The notes: a model not told the origin generated them from the letters alone. A stretch of DNA of 64,000 nucleotides from JABCZH01 sp963803775 (GCA_963803775.1 CAWDNS010000001.1:310001-374000); one strand, 5' to 3'. Counted from the first letter of the stretch, positions 33,930 to 43,192 are shown. A program made the numbers and translations.

Positions 33930-33956
33930 AATATAGCATGCATTACGTCGCATTAC
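33930..33956 (-). promoter_or_regulatory. Promoter/operator of parDE-like operon
   Basis: On the minus strand, TATATT (33935-33930) is a -10 box that would start transcription about 3 nt before the ATG at 33920. Two copies of GTAATGC (33956-33950 and 33946-33940) lie just upstream with 10-bp spacing, one helical turn, as expected of an RHH operator. Confidence 0.6.
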
Positions 33957-34021
33957 ATAAAATGTCCCTGCAGCGGGGACTTAGGGTAGGCGCTATCAAG
34001 CGGATTTCGGATCGGAAATGA

Positions 34022-34057
34022 TTGAAATGAAAAGGGCTGCGCCTGAAGCTGCGCCCT
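34022..34057 (-). terminator. Terminator after rplQ
   Basis: AGGGC...GCCCT stem with an inner GC/GC pair and a bulge (34057 to 34033), followed on the minus strand by TTTTCATTTC. It lies 24 bp past the rplQ stop and closes the ribosomal cluster. Confidence 0.6.
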
Positions 34058-34080
34058 CTAAGGCCCGGTCGGGTGAACTA

Positions 34081-34583
34081 CTAGACCTTGTCTTCGCCTT
34101 CGGCGCCGGGAGTCGGGATGCTCAACGCCGCCCTGGGCTTCGGCTTCTTCCATGGCTCGCTTGTTTTCCTCGGCGCGCTTGGCGCGGGCTTCGGCGCGCT
34201 TCTGGCGCTTTTCGTCCAGCATCTTTTCGCTGCCCAGCAGTTCGATGAAAGCCTTGTCGGCGCCGTCGCCTTTTCGCCAGCCGGTGCGGACGATGCGCAG
34301 ATAGCCGCCGTTGCGGTCGCCGAAACGCGGGCCGATGGTGTCGAACAGCTTATCGACGGCGGCGCTGGTCATCAGGTAGGCGAGGGCCTGACGGCGCGCC
34401 GCCAGGTCGCCGCGCTTGCCGAGCGTGATCATCTTCTCGACCTGCGGACGCATGGCTTTGGCCTTGGGGACGGTGGTCTCGATGCGCTCTTCCACGATGA
34501 GCGAGGTGACCAGGTTCCGCAGCAGCGAGCGGCGGTGCGCAGGTGTTACGTCCCAGTTTCCATCCTGCTACTTCGTGACGCAT
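34081..34583 (-). CDS. rplQ: 50S ribosomal protein L17 (two frameshifts)
   Basis: About 167 residues after repair. MRHEVAGWKLGRNT (start 34583) shifts frame near 34540 into RRSLLRNLVTSLIVEERIET, the conserved L17 core with AYLMTSAAVDKLFDTIGPRF. A second shift near 34115 restores the end PTPGAEGEDKV and a stop at 34081-34083. L17 lies by the peptide exit tunnel. Last gene of the alpha operon, directly after rpoA. The indels are judged to be sequence errors because L17 is essential. Confidence 0.9.
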
Positions 34584-34695
34584 GGTCAGAATCCTTTGTT
34601 TCCGGGTCTGAGCGTTGCAAGCACCGACTCTCGCTACGCTCGGAAGACCTGGACGCGAGACGCACCGAATCTTCCATGAACTCTCTTACAGATCG

Positions 34696-35718
34696 TTATC
34701 CGCCGTAGGCCGACGCCGGCAGCACCTGGTTCGAAGTCGGGCCGGGCACGGCATTGCCGTGCTCGTCGATCTTCATGCCCAGGCTCAAGCCCATGGTGGA
34801 GAGAATTTCCTTGATCTCGTTCAGCGACTTGCGGCCGAAATTCTTGGTCTTCAGCATCTCGGCTTCGGTCTTCTGCACCAGCTCGCCGATGGTCTGAATG
34901 TTCGCGTTCTTCAGGCAGTTGTAGCTGCGCACGGAAAGCTCCAGTTCCTCGACCGAGCGGTTCAGGTTCTCGTTGCGGATCTCCGGCTTGCGCTCGTCGC
35001 TCGAACTGGAGGTCTCGATGTCCTCCTCGAAGTTGATGAAGATGTTCATGTGGTCCTTCAGCAGCTTCGCCGCCAGGCCGATGGAGTCGGCCGGGGTGAC
35101 GGAGCCGTTGGTCCAGACTTCGAGAGTGAGCTTGTCGTAGTCGGTGATCTGACCGAGACGCGCCGCTTCCACGGTGTAGTTGCACTTGCGCACCGGCGAG
35201 TGCACGGAATCGATGGGAATGAATCCGATGCCCAGGTCTTCGTCGAAATTCTTGTCGGCGGAAACATAGCCGCGGCCGCGCTTCAGGCGCATTTCCATGT
35301 CGAGCTTGCCGCCTTCGCTGACGGTGGCGATGTAGACGTCTTTGTCCAGCACTTCGACGTCGGCGTCGGCCTCGATCATGCCCGAGGTCACCACGCCCGG
35401 CTGATCGGCGCGCAGATAGATGGCCTTGGGCGCATCGCCGCTCAGCTTGAAGGGAATCTGCTTCAGGTTGAGGATGATGTCGGTGGCGTCCTCGACCACT
35501 CCGGGGATCGACTGGAACTCGTGCAGCACGCCTTCGATTTTCACGGCGGTGACGGCCGCGCCCTCGATGGAGGACAGCAGCACGCGCCGCAGCGCGTTGC
35601 CGATGGTGGTGCCGAAGCCGCGTTCAAACGGCTGCGCCCAGAAGATACCGTACTTGTCAGTGAGGGTTGAGGTGTCAATGGCCAGACGTTTCGGTTTTTG
35701 AAAACCTTTCCAAAGCAT
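34696..35718 (-). CDS. rpoA: DNA-directed RNA polymerase alpha subunit
   Basis: 340 residues, intact. EPFERGFGTTIGNALRRVLL (as QPFERGFG...) is the N-terminal dimerisation domain motif. The C-terminal domain has ELELSVRSYNCLKNANIQTI and LKTKNFGRKSLNEIKEILST, the UP-element/activator-binding HhH fold. Its intact frame between two damaged genes shows the indels are local. Confidence 0.97.
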   Translation of the reverse strand: MLWKGFQKPKRLAIDTSTLTDKYGIFWAQPFERGFGTTIGNALRRVLLSSIEGAAVTAVKIEGVLHEFQSIPGVVEDATDIILNLKQIPFKLSGDAPKAIYLRADQPGVVTSGMIEADADVEVLDKDVYIATVSEGGKLDMEMRLKRGRGYVSADKNFDEDLGIGFIPIDSVHSPVRKCNYTVEAARLGQITDYDKLTLEVWTNGSVTPADSIGLAAKLLKDHMNIFINFEEDIETSSSSDERKPEIRNENLNRSVEELELSVRSYNCLKNANIQTIGELVQKTEAEMLKTKNFGRKSLNEIKEILSTMGLSLGMKIDEHGNAVPGPTSNQVLPASAYGG

Positions 35719-35845
35719 TGTGTTTCTCTCCTTCGGCCGTTTGGCTCGGTGCCAGGCTCCCTGAAGCGGTCCAACTTCAGGTCAAGCGCCAGCAACCGGC
35801 TGATCTGGCTCGAAAAGTGGACCAGAACAAAAACTACTAGCACGA

Positions 35846-35873
35846 GGTCCTTCGCTTCGGCTCAGGACTGACG
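35846..35873 (+). repeat. CCTTCGCTTCGCTCAGGATGA-type repeat with two extra bases
   Basis: GGTCCTTCGCTTCGGCTCAG then GACTGACG matches the clean copies at 2270 and 3170, but with one added G and one added C, the same kind of single-base change seen in the nearby genes. Confidence 0.6.
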
Positions 35874-35905
35874 CCGCGCTGAGCCCAACGCCCAACCACA
35901 CAGCG

Positions 35906-36533
35906 TTACTTACTATACAACTCTACGATCAACTGCTCATTCACCGGCGGTTGATGTCTTCGCGCTTGGGCAGCGAAACACCCGGCCCTTGTAATTGTCG
36001 CGATCAATTTCCAGCCAGCGTCGGCGCATTCTGGTGGCTGGCAAATTCCTTGGCCGTCTCCAGAATCGCCAGCTTGTGGCTGCTCTCGCGAATGGCGATC
36101 TCCTCGCCCACACTCACCTGGTAGGAAGGAATATTGACCTTGCGTCCATTGACGGCGACGTGGCCGTGGCGCACCAACTGGCGCGCCTGGCGGCGAGAAA
36201 TGCCGAAGCCCAGGCGATAGACGACGTTGTCCAGCCGGCGCTCCAGTTGCTGCAACAGCATTTCGCCGGTGACGCCCTTGGCGCGCGCCGCCTTCTCGAA
36301 GTAGTTGCGGAACTGGCTTTCCTGGGTGAAGTACATGCGCTTGGTCTTCTGCTTTTCGCGCAGTTGCAGGCCATAGCCCACGATTTTGGCTTTGCGGTCC
36401 TTGCCGTGCTGGCCGGGAGCAAAGTTACGCTTCTCGATGGGACACTTATCGCTGAAGCATTTGTGCCTTTGAGGAACAGCTTCATGCCCTCGCGGCGGCA
36501 GAGACGGCAGACAGGATCGGTATAACGTGCCAA
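35906..36533 (-). CDS. rpsD: 30S ribosomal protein S4 (several frameshifts)
   Basis: About 209 residues after repair, the normal length. The N-terminus ARYTDPVCRLCRREGMKLFL begins at 36533. After a shift near 36455 the frame continues as VGYGLQLREKQKTKRMYFTQ and the S4 domain RRLDNVVYRLGFGISRRQAR. Further shifts near 36018, 35985 and 35945 are needed to reach LEIDRDNYKG, the segment NEQLIVELYSK and the stop at 35906. S4 nucleates 30S assembly and often represses its operon. Confidence 0.88.
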
Positions 36534-36653
36534 GTTTGCTTCTCCTTTAGATGACCGGTTTACAGGCTTGGCTTCACCCTTCTTCCCGGACGAATCTGTC
36601 TCAGTTTTGAGCGCCCAGCTCGTTAGCGAAAGGCTACGTACTCAAAGCAGCTC

Positions 36654-37084
36654 TCAAACTCTTCGGCGCTTTGGCGGACGGCAGCCGTTATGCGGAATCG
36701 GCGTCGCGTCCTTGATGTTGCGCACTTCAATGCCGGCGGCAGCCAGGGCGCGGATGGCCGACTCGCGTCCCGAACCCGGGCCGCTGACCCGCACTTCCAC
36801 GCTGCGCACACCGTGATCGCGCGCCATGTTGGCGGCGTTCAAGGCGGCCTGCTGCGCGGCAAAGGGCGTGCCCTTGCGCGATCCGCGGAAGCCCAGCGAG
36901 CCGGAACTCTTCCAGGAGAGCACGTTGCCCGCCGGATCGGCGATGGTCACGATGGTGTTGTTGAACGACGCCTGAATGTGCACCATGCCATGCGAGACGT
37001 GCTTGCGTTCCTTCTTCTTGAACGTCTTCTTCTTGCCCTTTTTCTCCGGCGTGCTGCGCCGCCTGCCGCTGCTGGTTTTGCCAT
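36654..37084 (-). CDS. rpsK: 30S ribosomal protein S11 (one frameshift)
   Basis: About 143 residues after repair. MAKPAAAGGAA from 37084 shifts near 37050 into TPEKKGKKKTFKKKERKHVS followed by HGMVHIQASFNNTIVTIADP, the S11 core, and ends PHNGCRPPKRRRV. The Lys/Ala-rich N-terminal extension is common outside the Proteobacteria. S11 forms part of the platform and contacts the Shine-Dalgarno helix. Confidence 0.92.
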
Positions 37085-37148
37085 AAGCCGTCTGGCTTCG
37101 TTAGTCCGCTACTGCAATCGCCGCTGTTTCGCTATCGACGACCTGACT

Positions 37149-37534
37149 TTATGTCTTTGTCGCCGTCTTCTTCTTCTTCGCCACCGTGCCCTTGCGCGGG
37201 CCTTTGCGGGTGCGCGCATTGGTATGGGTGCGCTGTCCGCGGACCGGCAGGTTGCGGCGATGGCGATATCCGCGATAAGAGCCGATTTCGATGAGCCGCT
37301 TGATATTCATCGAAATATCTTTGCGCAGATCGCCTTCGACCATGCCTTCCGCCTCGATGACCTGACGGATGCGGTTGACCTCGTCTTCGCCCAGGTCCTG
37401 GACCTTCTTCATGGGCTCGACTTTGGCTTCGTCCAGAATGCGGGCCGAGCGCGGATGCCGATGCCGTAGATATAAGTCAGCGCGATATTCACGTGCTTGT
37501 TGCGCGGAAGATCGACGCCTGCAATACGTGCCAT
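37149..37534 (-). CDS. rpsM: 30S ribosomal protein S13 (one frameshift)
   Basis: About 128 residues after repair. MARIAGVDLPRNKHVNIALT followed by YIYGIG shifts near 37450 into SARILDEAKVEPMKKVQDLG; the rest (KDISMNIKRLIEIGSYRGYR, RNLPVRGQRTHTNARTRKGP) is normal. The C-terminal Lys-rich tail follows. S13 contacts the P-site tRNA and the 50S. It starts 10 bp after the rpmJ stop. Confidence 0.93.
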
Positions 37535-37544
37535 AGTTGCTCCT

Positions 37545-37657
37545 TTATCCTTGCCGCTGCTTGTGTTTGGAATTTCGCAGATCACCCGCACCACACCCTT
37601 GCGGTGGATGACCTTGCATTTGTCGCAAATTTTCTTTACCGATGCTCGTACTTTCAT
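37545..37657 (-). CDS. rpmJ: 50S ribosomal protein L36 (one frameshift)
   Basis: Start at 37657: MKVRASVKKICDKCKVIHRK, the zinc-ribbon CxxC form. Adding one A at GAAATTCC (near 37573) restores ENSKHKQRQG and the stop at 37545. Without it the frame runs on into rpsM, which would create a false L36-S13 fusion. Confidence 0.9.
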
Positions 37658-37726
37658 AAGACCCCAGCTCTCAGCCGTCACCGCTTCCGCCGTCAGCTAA
37701 AACCGACTGCGGCGATGGCAGACGGC

Positions 37727-37945
37727 TCATTTATAGCGATACACAATGCGTCCGCGATTCAGGTCGTAGGGCGAAAGCTCGACCGCGACTTTGTCGCCGG
37801 GCAAAATGCGGATGAAATTCTTGCGCATCTTGCCGGAAACGTGCGCCAGCACCTGGTGCTTGTTTTCCAGCTCCACCTTGAACATGGCATTGGGCAGCGG
37901 TTCCAGGACCGTCGCCATGACTTCAATCGCGTCTTCTTTGCTCAT
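37727..37945 (-). CDS. infA: Translation initiation factor IF-1
   Basis: 72 residues, intact. KEDAIEVMATVLEPLPNAMF and VELENKHQVLAHVSGKMRKN then FIRILPGDKVAVELSPYDLN form the OB-fold. It binds the A site of the 30S during initiation. AAGGAG 6 nt upstream is a strong ribosome site. Standard position between map and rpmJ. Confidence 0.97.
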   Translation of the reverse strand: MSKEDAIEVMATVLEPLPNAMFKVELENKHQVLAHVSGKMRKNFIRILPGDKVAVELSPYDLNRGRIVYRYK

Positions 37946-37960
37946 TGACTCCTTAGAATG

Positions 37961-38030
37961 CTCAGCTTCTAGCTCACTGGCTTCTAGCTAAAACTCTTCG
38001 CTTCTTGAGCTAGCAGCTCAGTAGCTTCTA
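37961..38030. repeat. Heptamer array between map and infA
   Basis: CTCAGCTTCTAGCTCACTGG then CTTCTAGCTAAAACTCTTCG and CTTCTTGAGCTAGCAGCTCA: degenerate 7-bp AGCTTCT units extending to the map stop codon (38028-38030). Confidence 0.75.
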
Positions 38031-38782
38031 CTGCGTCAAAATCATCGGGCCATCTTTGGTCACCGCGACGCAGTGCTCGAAGTGGGCGCTGCAACTGCCG
38101 TCTATCGGTGACGGCGGTCCACTTGTCTTCCAGCACGCGGGCTCCGGGCTTTGCCGTAATTCACCATGGGCTCGATGGCGAGCACCATGCCCTCGCGCAA
38201 TTCGGGCGCCATGTCCTCGGCTCCAAAGTTCGGCACTCTGCGGCTCTTCGTGCAGCCTGGTCCCAATGCCGTGCCCACAAACTCGCGGACCACGCTGAAG
38301 CCGTTGGCTTCAACAAATTCCTGGACCGCCGCGCCGACATCGCCAACCGTATTCCCAACCCGCGCCTGCTCGATGCCCTTATACAACGAGGCTTCGGTGA
38401 CCTCGAGCAGTTTGCGCACTTCCGGCTTCACCGATCCATCCACCGGCACGGTGATGGCAGCATCGCCGTAATAGCCATCCAGCACTACGCCACAATCGAT
38501 GGAAACAATATCGCCCGCTTTCAGCACCCGCTTTTCTGAAGGGATGCCGTGCACAATTTCCTCATTCACCGAGGTGCAGAGCACACAAGGATAATCGTAG
38601 TAACCCTTGAATGCGGGCTTGGCTCCCAGTTCTTTGATCTTCTTCTCGGCGGCGCGTTCCAGGTCCATGGTCGTGACCCCAGGAGCGACCAAACTGCTAA
38701 GCAAATTCAGCACTTCCCGGACAATGCGGCCACTGCGCCGCATCTTGTCAATCTCCGCCGCCGATTTACAGACAATCGCCAT
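38028..38782 (-). CDS. map: Methionine aminopeptidase type I (several frameshifts)
   Basis: About 251 residues after repair. Start at 38782: MAIVCKSAAEIDKMRRSGRI. VNEEIVHGIPSEKRVLKAGD and SIDCGVVLDGYYGDAA hold metal-binding Asp residues. Single-base changes near 38285 and 38232 disturb FVGHGIGTRLHEEP (metal His, Glu), and two more near 38150 and 38104 precede DGSCSAHFEHCVAV and the end KDGPMILTQ (stop 38028). All five metal ligands are recovered by repair. It removes N-terminal Met from new proteins. Confidence 0.9.
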
Positions 38783-38783
38783 A

Positions 38784-39503
38784 TCATAGCGCCTTCGGCG
38801 GTGACCGTGGCGTTCAATCTCCTGGAAAATCTGCTCGTGACACCTGGTCCACCGGCAACGCACCGTACACCGAAACCAGCCGACCTTTGCGCGCGTAATA
38901 CTCGGCCACCGGCCGGGTCTGGTGAGTCGTAGGCCTGCAGACGTTCCCGGATCACATCCTCGCGATCATCGTTACGAGTGACCAGCTTGGAACCGTCGAG
39001 GTCGCAAAGCTCATCGACACGCGGTGGCTGAAGATGGACGTTGTAAATCTGTCCACAGACAGGGCAGGTCCTGCGTCCAGTAAGCCGCAGCAATAAGTCA
39101 TTATAATCCACGTCGATGCGGATCACAATCGGCAGGCAGCGGGCCCGATTCGGTTTGTCAAAGACCTCATGTTCGAAATACGCGTCCAACCAGCCCGCCT
39201 GAGCGGCTGTGCGGGGAAATCCGTCAAGAATGAAACCACGGTTGCAGTCGGCCTCCCGCAGGCGTTCGGCGACCATGTCGTACAACAACTCGTCTGGCAC
39301 CAGGTCGCCGCGCGCCATGATGTCTTTGGCCATCGCGCCCAGCTGAGTGCCATTCTTCACTTGCGCCCGCAGAATGTCTCCGGTGGAGATCTGCGGGATG
39401 CCGTAATGCTCGGCGATCAGCTTGGCCTGTGTGCCTTTCCCGGCGCCAGGCGGTCCGAGCAAGTACGATCGGTCCGATGCTGCGCGAAGTGTGCCTCCGC
39501 CAT
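38784..39503 (-). CDS. adk: Adenylate kinase (frameshifts at both ends)
   Basis: About 240 residues. YLLGPPGAGKGTQAKLIAEH is the P-loop, STGDILRAQVKNGTQLGAMA the NMP-binding part, and RRTCPVCGQIYNVHLQPPRV the Cys-containing lid (zinc-type). The start is taken as ATG 39503 behind GGGGAG, with a shift before the P-loop (SIGPIVLLGPPGAG is the likely true reading). Near 38925 a shift leads to EYYARKGRLVSVYGALPVDQ, and one more is needed near the end, where the stop is uncertain but probably overlaps the map start. Confidence 0.88.
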
Positions 39504-39598
39504 CCCGACGGCTTCTCCCCACCCCGATCTACCCGGACGTCTTTTTCGGATCGCCGGACGACAACACAAAACGCTTGCCGACGAACGCCGGCGTTATC

Positions 39599-40990
39599 TC
39601 ATGACCAGGTGCGGCGGCCGCGGATCCGTCCGCTCTCGGGAGTGAATCCGTCATAGTGACGCATGATGAGTTGGGCCTCGATCTGGGTGACAGTATCCAT
39701 GGCGACGCCCACCACGATCAGCAGCGAAGTGCCCCCGAAATAAAAAGTCACGCCCAACCCGTTGGTCATCCAGGTTGGCAGCCGTTCAAAGAACGCTCCC
39801 ACCGGCCCCCAGAGGTGATTCAAGTGAATACCGGCAATCATCCATTCCGGAATAAAAGAAATGATGATCAAATACAGGGCGCCGACGAGCGTGATCCGGG
39901 TCAGGATTTCGTTGATGTGGTCGGCGGTGCGCTTGCCGGGACGAATGCCGGGAATGAATCCGCCATACTTCCGCATGTTGTCGGCGACTTCATTCGGATT
40001 GAAAACGATCGACACATAGAAGTAGGCGAAGAAAATAATTCCGACGGCGTAGAGGAAAGTGTAGAGCGGCTCGCCCCATCCCAGGGCGCGGATCAGATCG
40101 CCGAAATAGCGGTTGTTTTTGAAACCCTGGAGCCACCATCTGCGGCATAGTCAGGATGGAGGAAGCGAAGATGACCGGCATGACGCCGCCCGCGTTCACC
40201 CGCAGGGGCAGGTGGGTGGACTGACCGCCCATGACTTTGCGCCCCACCACGCGCTTAGCGTATTGCACCGGAATGCGGCGCTCGCTGCGTTCGACGAAGA
40301 CAATGAAGGCCACGACCAGAACCATAACGGCGATCAGCATTAACATCGCGACGGGAGTGAACGGTCCCCATGCGTCGTTCTTGGTTTTGTCGATCAGGTC
40401 GGCAACGGCGCGCGGCAGTCCAACCACAATGCCGGCAAAGATCAGCAGCGACATGCCATTGCCCATGCCGCGCTCCGTGATCTGCTCGCCCAGCCACATG
40501 ATGAATGCGCTGCCAGTGGTGAGCGTGAGCATGGTCATCAGAATGAAGCCGTGACCGGGATTGACCACGAAATCCCCTGACTTCATGCAGACTGAGAGCA
40601 ATGCCGAGCGACTGCACGGAACTGAGAATTACGGTCAGATAGCGCGTCCATTGCGTGATCTTCTTGCGGCCCAGTTCGCCTTCTTTTTGCAGCTTGGCGA
40701 GGGGCTCATACACCACCGTCAACAATTGCAAAATGATGGACGCGGTGATGTAGGGCATGATGCCGAGGGCAAAGATGGTGAGGCGACGGAGTTGGCCTCC
40801 GGAGAACAGATCCACGAAGCCCAGGAAGGTGCCACGGTTCTGCTCGAAGAACTGCTGCAGTTTGTCTGCGTTCACGCCAGGAGTGGGGATGTGGCCGCCG
40901 AGGCGGTATACGGCCAGCAATGCCCAGGGTGAACACAATACGCCTGCGCAGGTCAGGAATGCGAAAGATATTGGCCAGTTTCTCCAACAT
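39599..40990 (-). CDS. secY: Protein translocase subunit SecY (three frameshifts)
   Basis: About 463 residues after repair. MLEKLANIFRIPDLRRRIVF (40990) changes frame near 40925 into ALLAVYRLGGHIPTPGVNAD (plug region follows), near 40590 into MKSGDFVVNPGHGFILMTML, and near 40118 into NRYFGDLIRALGWGEPLYTF. The end QIEAQLIMRHYDGFTPESGR is the canonical C-terminus. Ten membrane helices form the Sec channel. It overlaps rplO by one base. The three indels are most likely sequence errors. Confidence 0.92.
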
Positions 40991-41427
40991 TACTGCAAGA
41001 CCTCGAACTTGCCGCCGGCCTTGGTGATCTTCTCCTGGGCCGACTTGGAAAATTTATGGGCGTGAATGGTGAGTGCCTTGGAGAGTTCGCCATCGCCCAG
41101 GATCTTAACTGGGTGCTTGGTGCTGATGACGCCTGCTTTGCGCAAAACCTCAGGCGTAATGGTGGTTTCGCCGAGACCGGCCAGCCGGTCCAGGTTCACG
41201 ACGTTGAATTCCTTGCGGAAGATGTTGGTGAAGCCGCGCTTGGGCATGCGGCGATGCAATGGCATCTGGCCGCCTTCAAAACCGCGCATCATGCGCGAAC
41301 CACTGCGCGAGCGCTGGCCTTTATGTCCGCGGGTGGAAGTCTTGCCCATGCCGGAGCCCATGCCGCGTCCGACGCGCTTCTTGTTTTCCGATGCCTTCTT
41401 CGGTGCTCGAATGTTGGAGAGATTCAT
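40990..41427 (-). CDS. rplO: 50S ribosomal protein L15
   Basis: 145 residues. RVGRGMGSGMGKTSTRGHKG and FEGGQMPLHRRMPKRGFTN are the L15 rRNA-binding motifs; KPVKILGDGELSKAL appears as HPVKILGDGELSKAL near the C-terminus. Late-assembling 50S protein, upstream of secY with overlapping ends. Confidence 0.97.
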   Translation of the reverse strand: MNLSNIRAPKKASENKKRVGRGMGSGMGKTSTRGHKGQRSRSGSRMMRGFEGGQMPLHRRMPKRGFTNIFRKEFNVVNLDRLAGLGETTITPEVLRKAGVISTKHPVKILGDGELSKALTIHAHKFSKSAQEKITKAGGKFEVLQ

Positions 41428-41439
41428 AATCGATTTCCA

Positions 41440-41477
41440 TAACGCTCTTACGAGCTCTCGGCTAGCTCTTGGCTACC
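41440..41477. repeat. Heptamer array overlapping rpmD stop
   Basis: ACGCTCTTACGAGCTCTCGG then CTAGCTCTTGGCTACC: AGCTCTT-class units. The final units encode the last codons and stop of rpmD (41462). Confidence 0.65.
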
Positions 41478-41674
41478 ACAATCTCGATCAGGTGGGGGAT
41501 CTTGGCCACCATGCCGCGAATTGCGGGGTTGTCCGGACGCTCGATCACCTGGTTAAGCCGGGTAAAGCCCAGTCCCTTGACTACTCGTTTGTGTTTCACC
41601 GGAGTACAAATCGCGGAGCGCACCCATTTCAGGTGGATCTTGCCGCTGGCCGGGTTTGATTTCTTTGCCGTCAT
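41462..41674 (-). CDS. rpmD: 50S ribosomal protein L30
   Basis: 70 residues. KIHLKWVRSAICTPVKHKRV then VKGLGFTRLNQVIERPDNPA and IRGMVAKIPHLIEIV are L30 features. The last residues VAKS and the stop fall within the heptamer array that follows. Confidence 0.95.
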   Translation of the reverse strand: MTAKKSNPASGKIHLKWVRSAICTPVKHKRVVKGLGFTRLNQVIERPDNPAIRGMVAKIPHLIEIVVAKS

Positions 41675-41692
41675 TTACGAAACCTCTTCTGG

Positions 41693-42202
41693 TTATAACT
41701 CTTGTGCGGACTTGCCGCGCATAGCGGCCACGTCAGCCCGGTTCTTCAAATGCTTGAGCGCGTCAAAAGTGGCTTTGATCACGTTATGCGGGTTGGTGGT
41801 GCCGATGGATTTAGTCAGCACGTTCTGTATTCCGACCGAGGTCATCACCGCGCGCACCGCACCGCCTGCGATCACGCCCGTGCCTTCGGGAGCGGGCTTC
41901 AGCAGTACTCTGCCCGAGCCGAACTTTCCCAGCACGGTGTGCGGGATGCTGGTCGGAGTGAGATTGACCCTCATCAGGTTCTTTTTCGCCGACTCAATTC
42001 CCTTGCGAATGGCCTGGGGAACTTCCTTGGCCTTGCCCGAACCGTACCCCACAACCGCAGCACTAGGGTCGCCCACCACCACCAGCGCGGCGAAAGAGAG
42101 GTTCTTGCCTCCCTTGACCACTTTCGTGACCCGGTTGATGTTTACGACCTGGTCTTTCAGTTGGTAGGCACCCGCATCGAGTTTCTTTATTACAGTTGGC
42201 AT
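41693..42202 (-). CDS. rpsE: 30S ribosomal protein S5
   Basis: 169 residues. DQVVNINRVTKVVKGGKNLS and FAALVVVGDPSAAVVGYGSG form the dsRNA-binding domain; GTGVIAGGAVRAVMTSVGIQ and VLTKSIGTTNPHNVIKATFD the C-terminal fold. S5 contributes to decoding accuracy. Confidence 0.97.
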   Translation of the reverse strand: MPTVIKKLDAGAYQLKDQVVNINRVTKVVKGGKNLSFAALVVVGDPSAAVVGYGSGKAKEVPQAIRKGIESAKKNLMRVNLTPTSIPHTVLGKFGSGRVLLKPAPEGTGVIAGGAVRAVMTSVGIQNVLTKSIGTTNPHNVIKATFDALKHLKNRADVAAMRGKSAQEL

Positions 42203-42234
42203 TCTGCTCTCTTCTCTTTTATCTCTATATCTCT

Positions 42235-42600
42235 CTAGAACTGCAGTCCCGCTTCGCGGGCGGCGTCGGCCAGAGCCTTGACCCGCCCGTGATAGATATA
42301 GCCGCCACGGTCGAACACGACTTTCGTGATCCCCTTGGCTTTGGCGCGCTCGGCAATGGCTTTGCCGACCGACTTGGCCGCAGCCACGTTTCCGCCGGTA
42401 CGCTTCTCACCCTTCTTGCCTTCGGCGGAGTGAGCGGACACCAGAGTGTTGCTGTGGAAATCGTCAATTACCTGAACATAAATATGATTCAGCGAGCGGT
42501 ACACGTTCAGGCGCGGACGCTCGGCGGTGCCGAGAATCTTTTTGCGGATGCGCTCATGCACGTGCCGCCGGTTTGTGTTCTTTGAAGTTCGAGTCAACAT
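42235..42600 (-). CDS. rplR: 50S ribosomal protein L18
   Basis: 121 residues. HERIRKKILGTAERPRLNVY and RSLNHIYVQVIDDF bind 5S rRNA; the end KVVFDRGGYIYHGRVKALAD is canonical. The Shine-Dalgarno AAGGA about 9 nt upstream is the last unit of a heptamer array. Confidence 0.97.
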   Translation of the reverse strand: MLTRTSKNTNRRHVHERIRKKILGTAERPRLNVYRSLNHIYVQVIDDFHSNTLVSAHSAEGKKGEKRTGGNVAAAKSVGKAIAERAKAKGITKVVFDRGGYIYHGRVKALADAAREAGLQF

Positions 42601-42613
42601 TTCAATCGTCCTT

Positions 42614-42648
42614 GGTCGTTCGTAGTTGGCAAAAGACCGCCAACGACT
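42614..42648. repeat. Heptamer array, class AACGACC, rplF-rplR gap
   Basis: GGTCGTT CGTAGTT GGCAAAA GACCGCC AACGACT: five 7-bp units that also contain a GTTGGC/GCCAAC inverted repeat. It overlaps the rplF stop (42647). Confidence 0.75.
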
Positions 42649-43186
42649 ATTTCGCTCCCGTCTTGCCCACTTTCTTCTTCAAGCGTTCCCCGGCGTAGCG
42701 CACACCCTTGTTTTTGTATGGATCGGGCGGACGCAAGCTGCGCATCTCGGCCGCAACCTGGCCGACCTTCTGACGGTCGATACCGGTGACCGACAGCTTG
42801 GTCTGTTTCGGGTCGACGGCCACCTCGATACCAGTGGGAAGCGGATATTCAATGGGATGAGAATAGCCGAGACTGAACACGACTGTCCCTTTTCCCTTCA
42901 ATTCCGCGCGATACCCGATGCCCACGATTTCCAAATCGCGGGTCCAGCCCTTGGTGACACCCTCGACCGCATTGTTGACGAGAGCTCGAGCCAAGCCATG
43001 CAGCGCGGCCTGGGAATCGTTTTCGCGGATGGCGACCAGATTGCCGTCCTGCTGCTTGACCTGTATGCCGACGGGCAGAGATGTATCCAATTTGCCCTTG
43101 GGGCCTTGGACGGCGACAGTGTTGCCTTCGATTTTGACCGTTACTCCCTTGGGGAGCGGGATCGGTTTTCTTCCAATTCGTGACAT
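42647..43186 (-). CDS. rplF: 50S ribosomal protein L6
   Basis: 179 residues. SRIGRKPIPLPKGVTVKIEG at the N-terminus, LVNNAVEGVTKGWTRDLEIV in the middle, and RSLRPPDPYKNKGVRYAGER near the end. It binds near the sarcin-ricin loop. AAGAG 8 nt before the ATG is supplied by a heptamer array. Confidence 0.97.
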   Translation of the reverse strand: MSRIGRKPIPLPKGVTVKIEGNTVAVQGPKGKLDTSLPVGIQVKQQDGNLVAIRENDSQAALHGLARALVNNAVEGVTKGWTRDLEIVGIGYRAELKGKGTVVFSLGYSHPIEYPLPTGIEVAVDPKQTKLSVTGIDRQKVGQVAAEMRSLRPPDPYKNKGVRYAGERLKKKVGKTGAK

Positions 43187-43192
43187 AAGATC

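Noticed and set aside
34615..35670. 351-codon plus-strand open frame opposite rpoA
   Set aside because: Shadow of the intact rpoA gene; no start signal or family.
37409..37681. Apparent L36-S13 fusion protein
   Set aside because: One missing base in rpmJ explains it; both genes have normal starts and spacing once repaired.
38707..39522. Adenylate kinase with a long extra C-terminal domain
   Set aside because: The extra residues arise from frameshifts that run into the map gene in the wrong frame.
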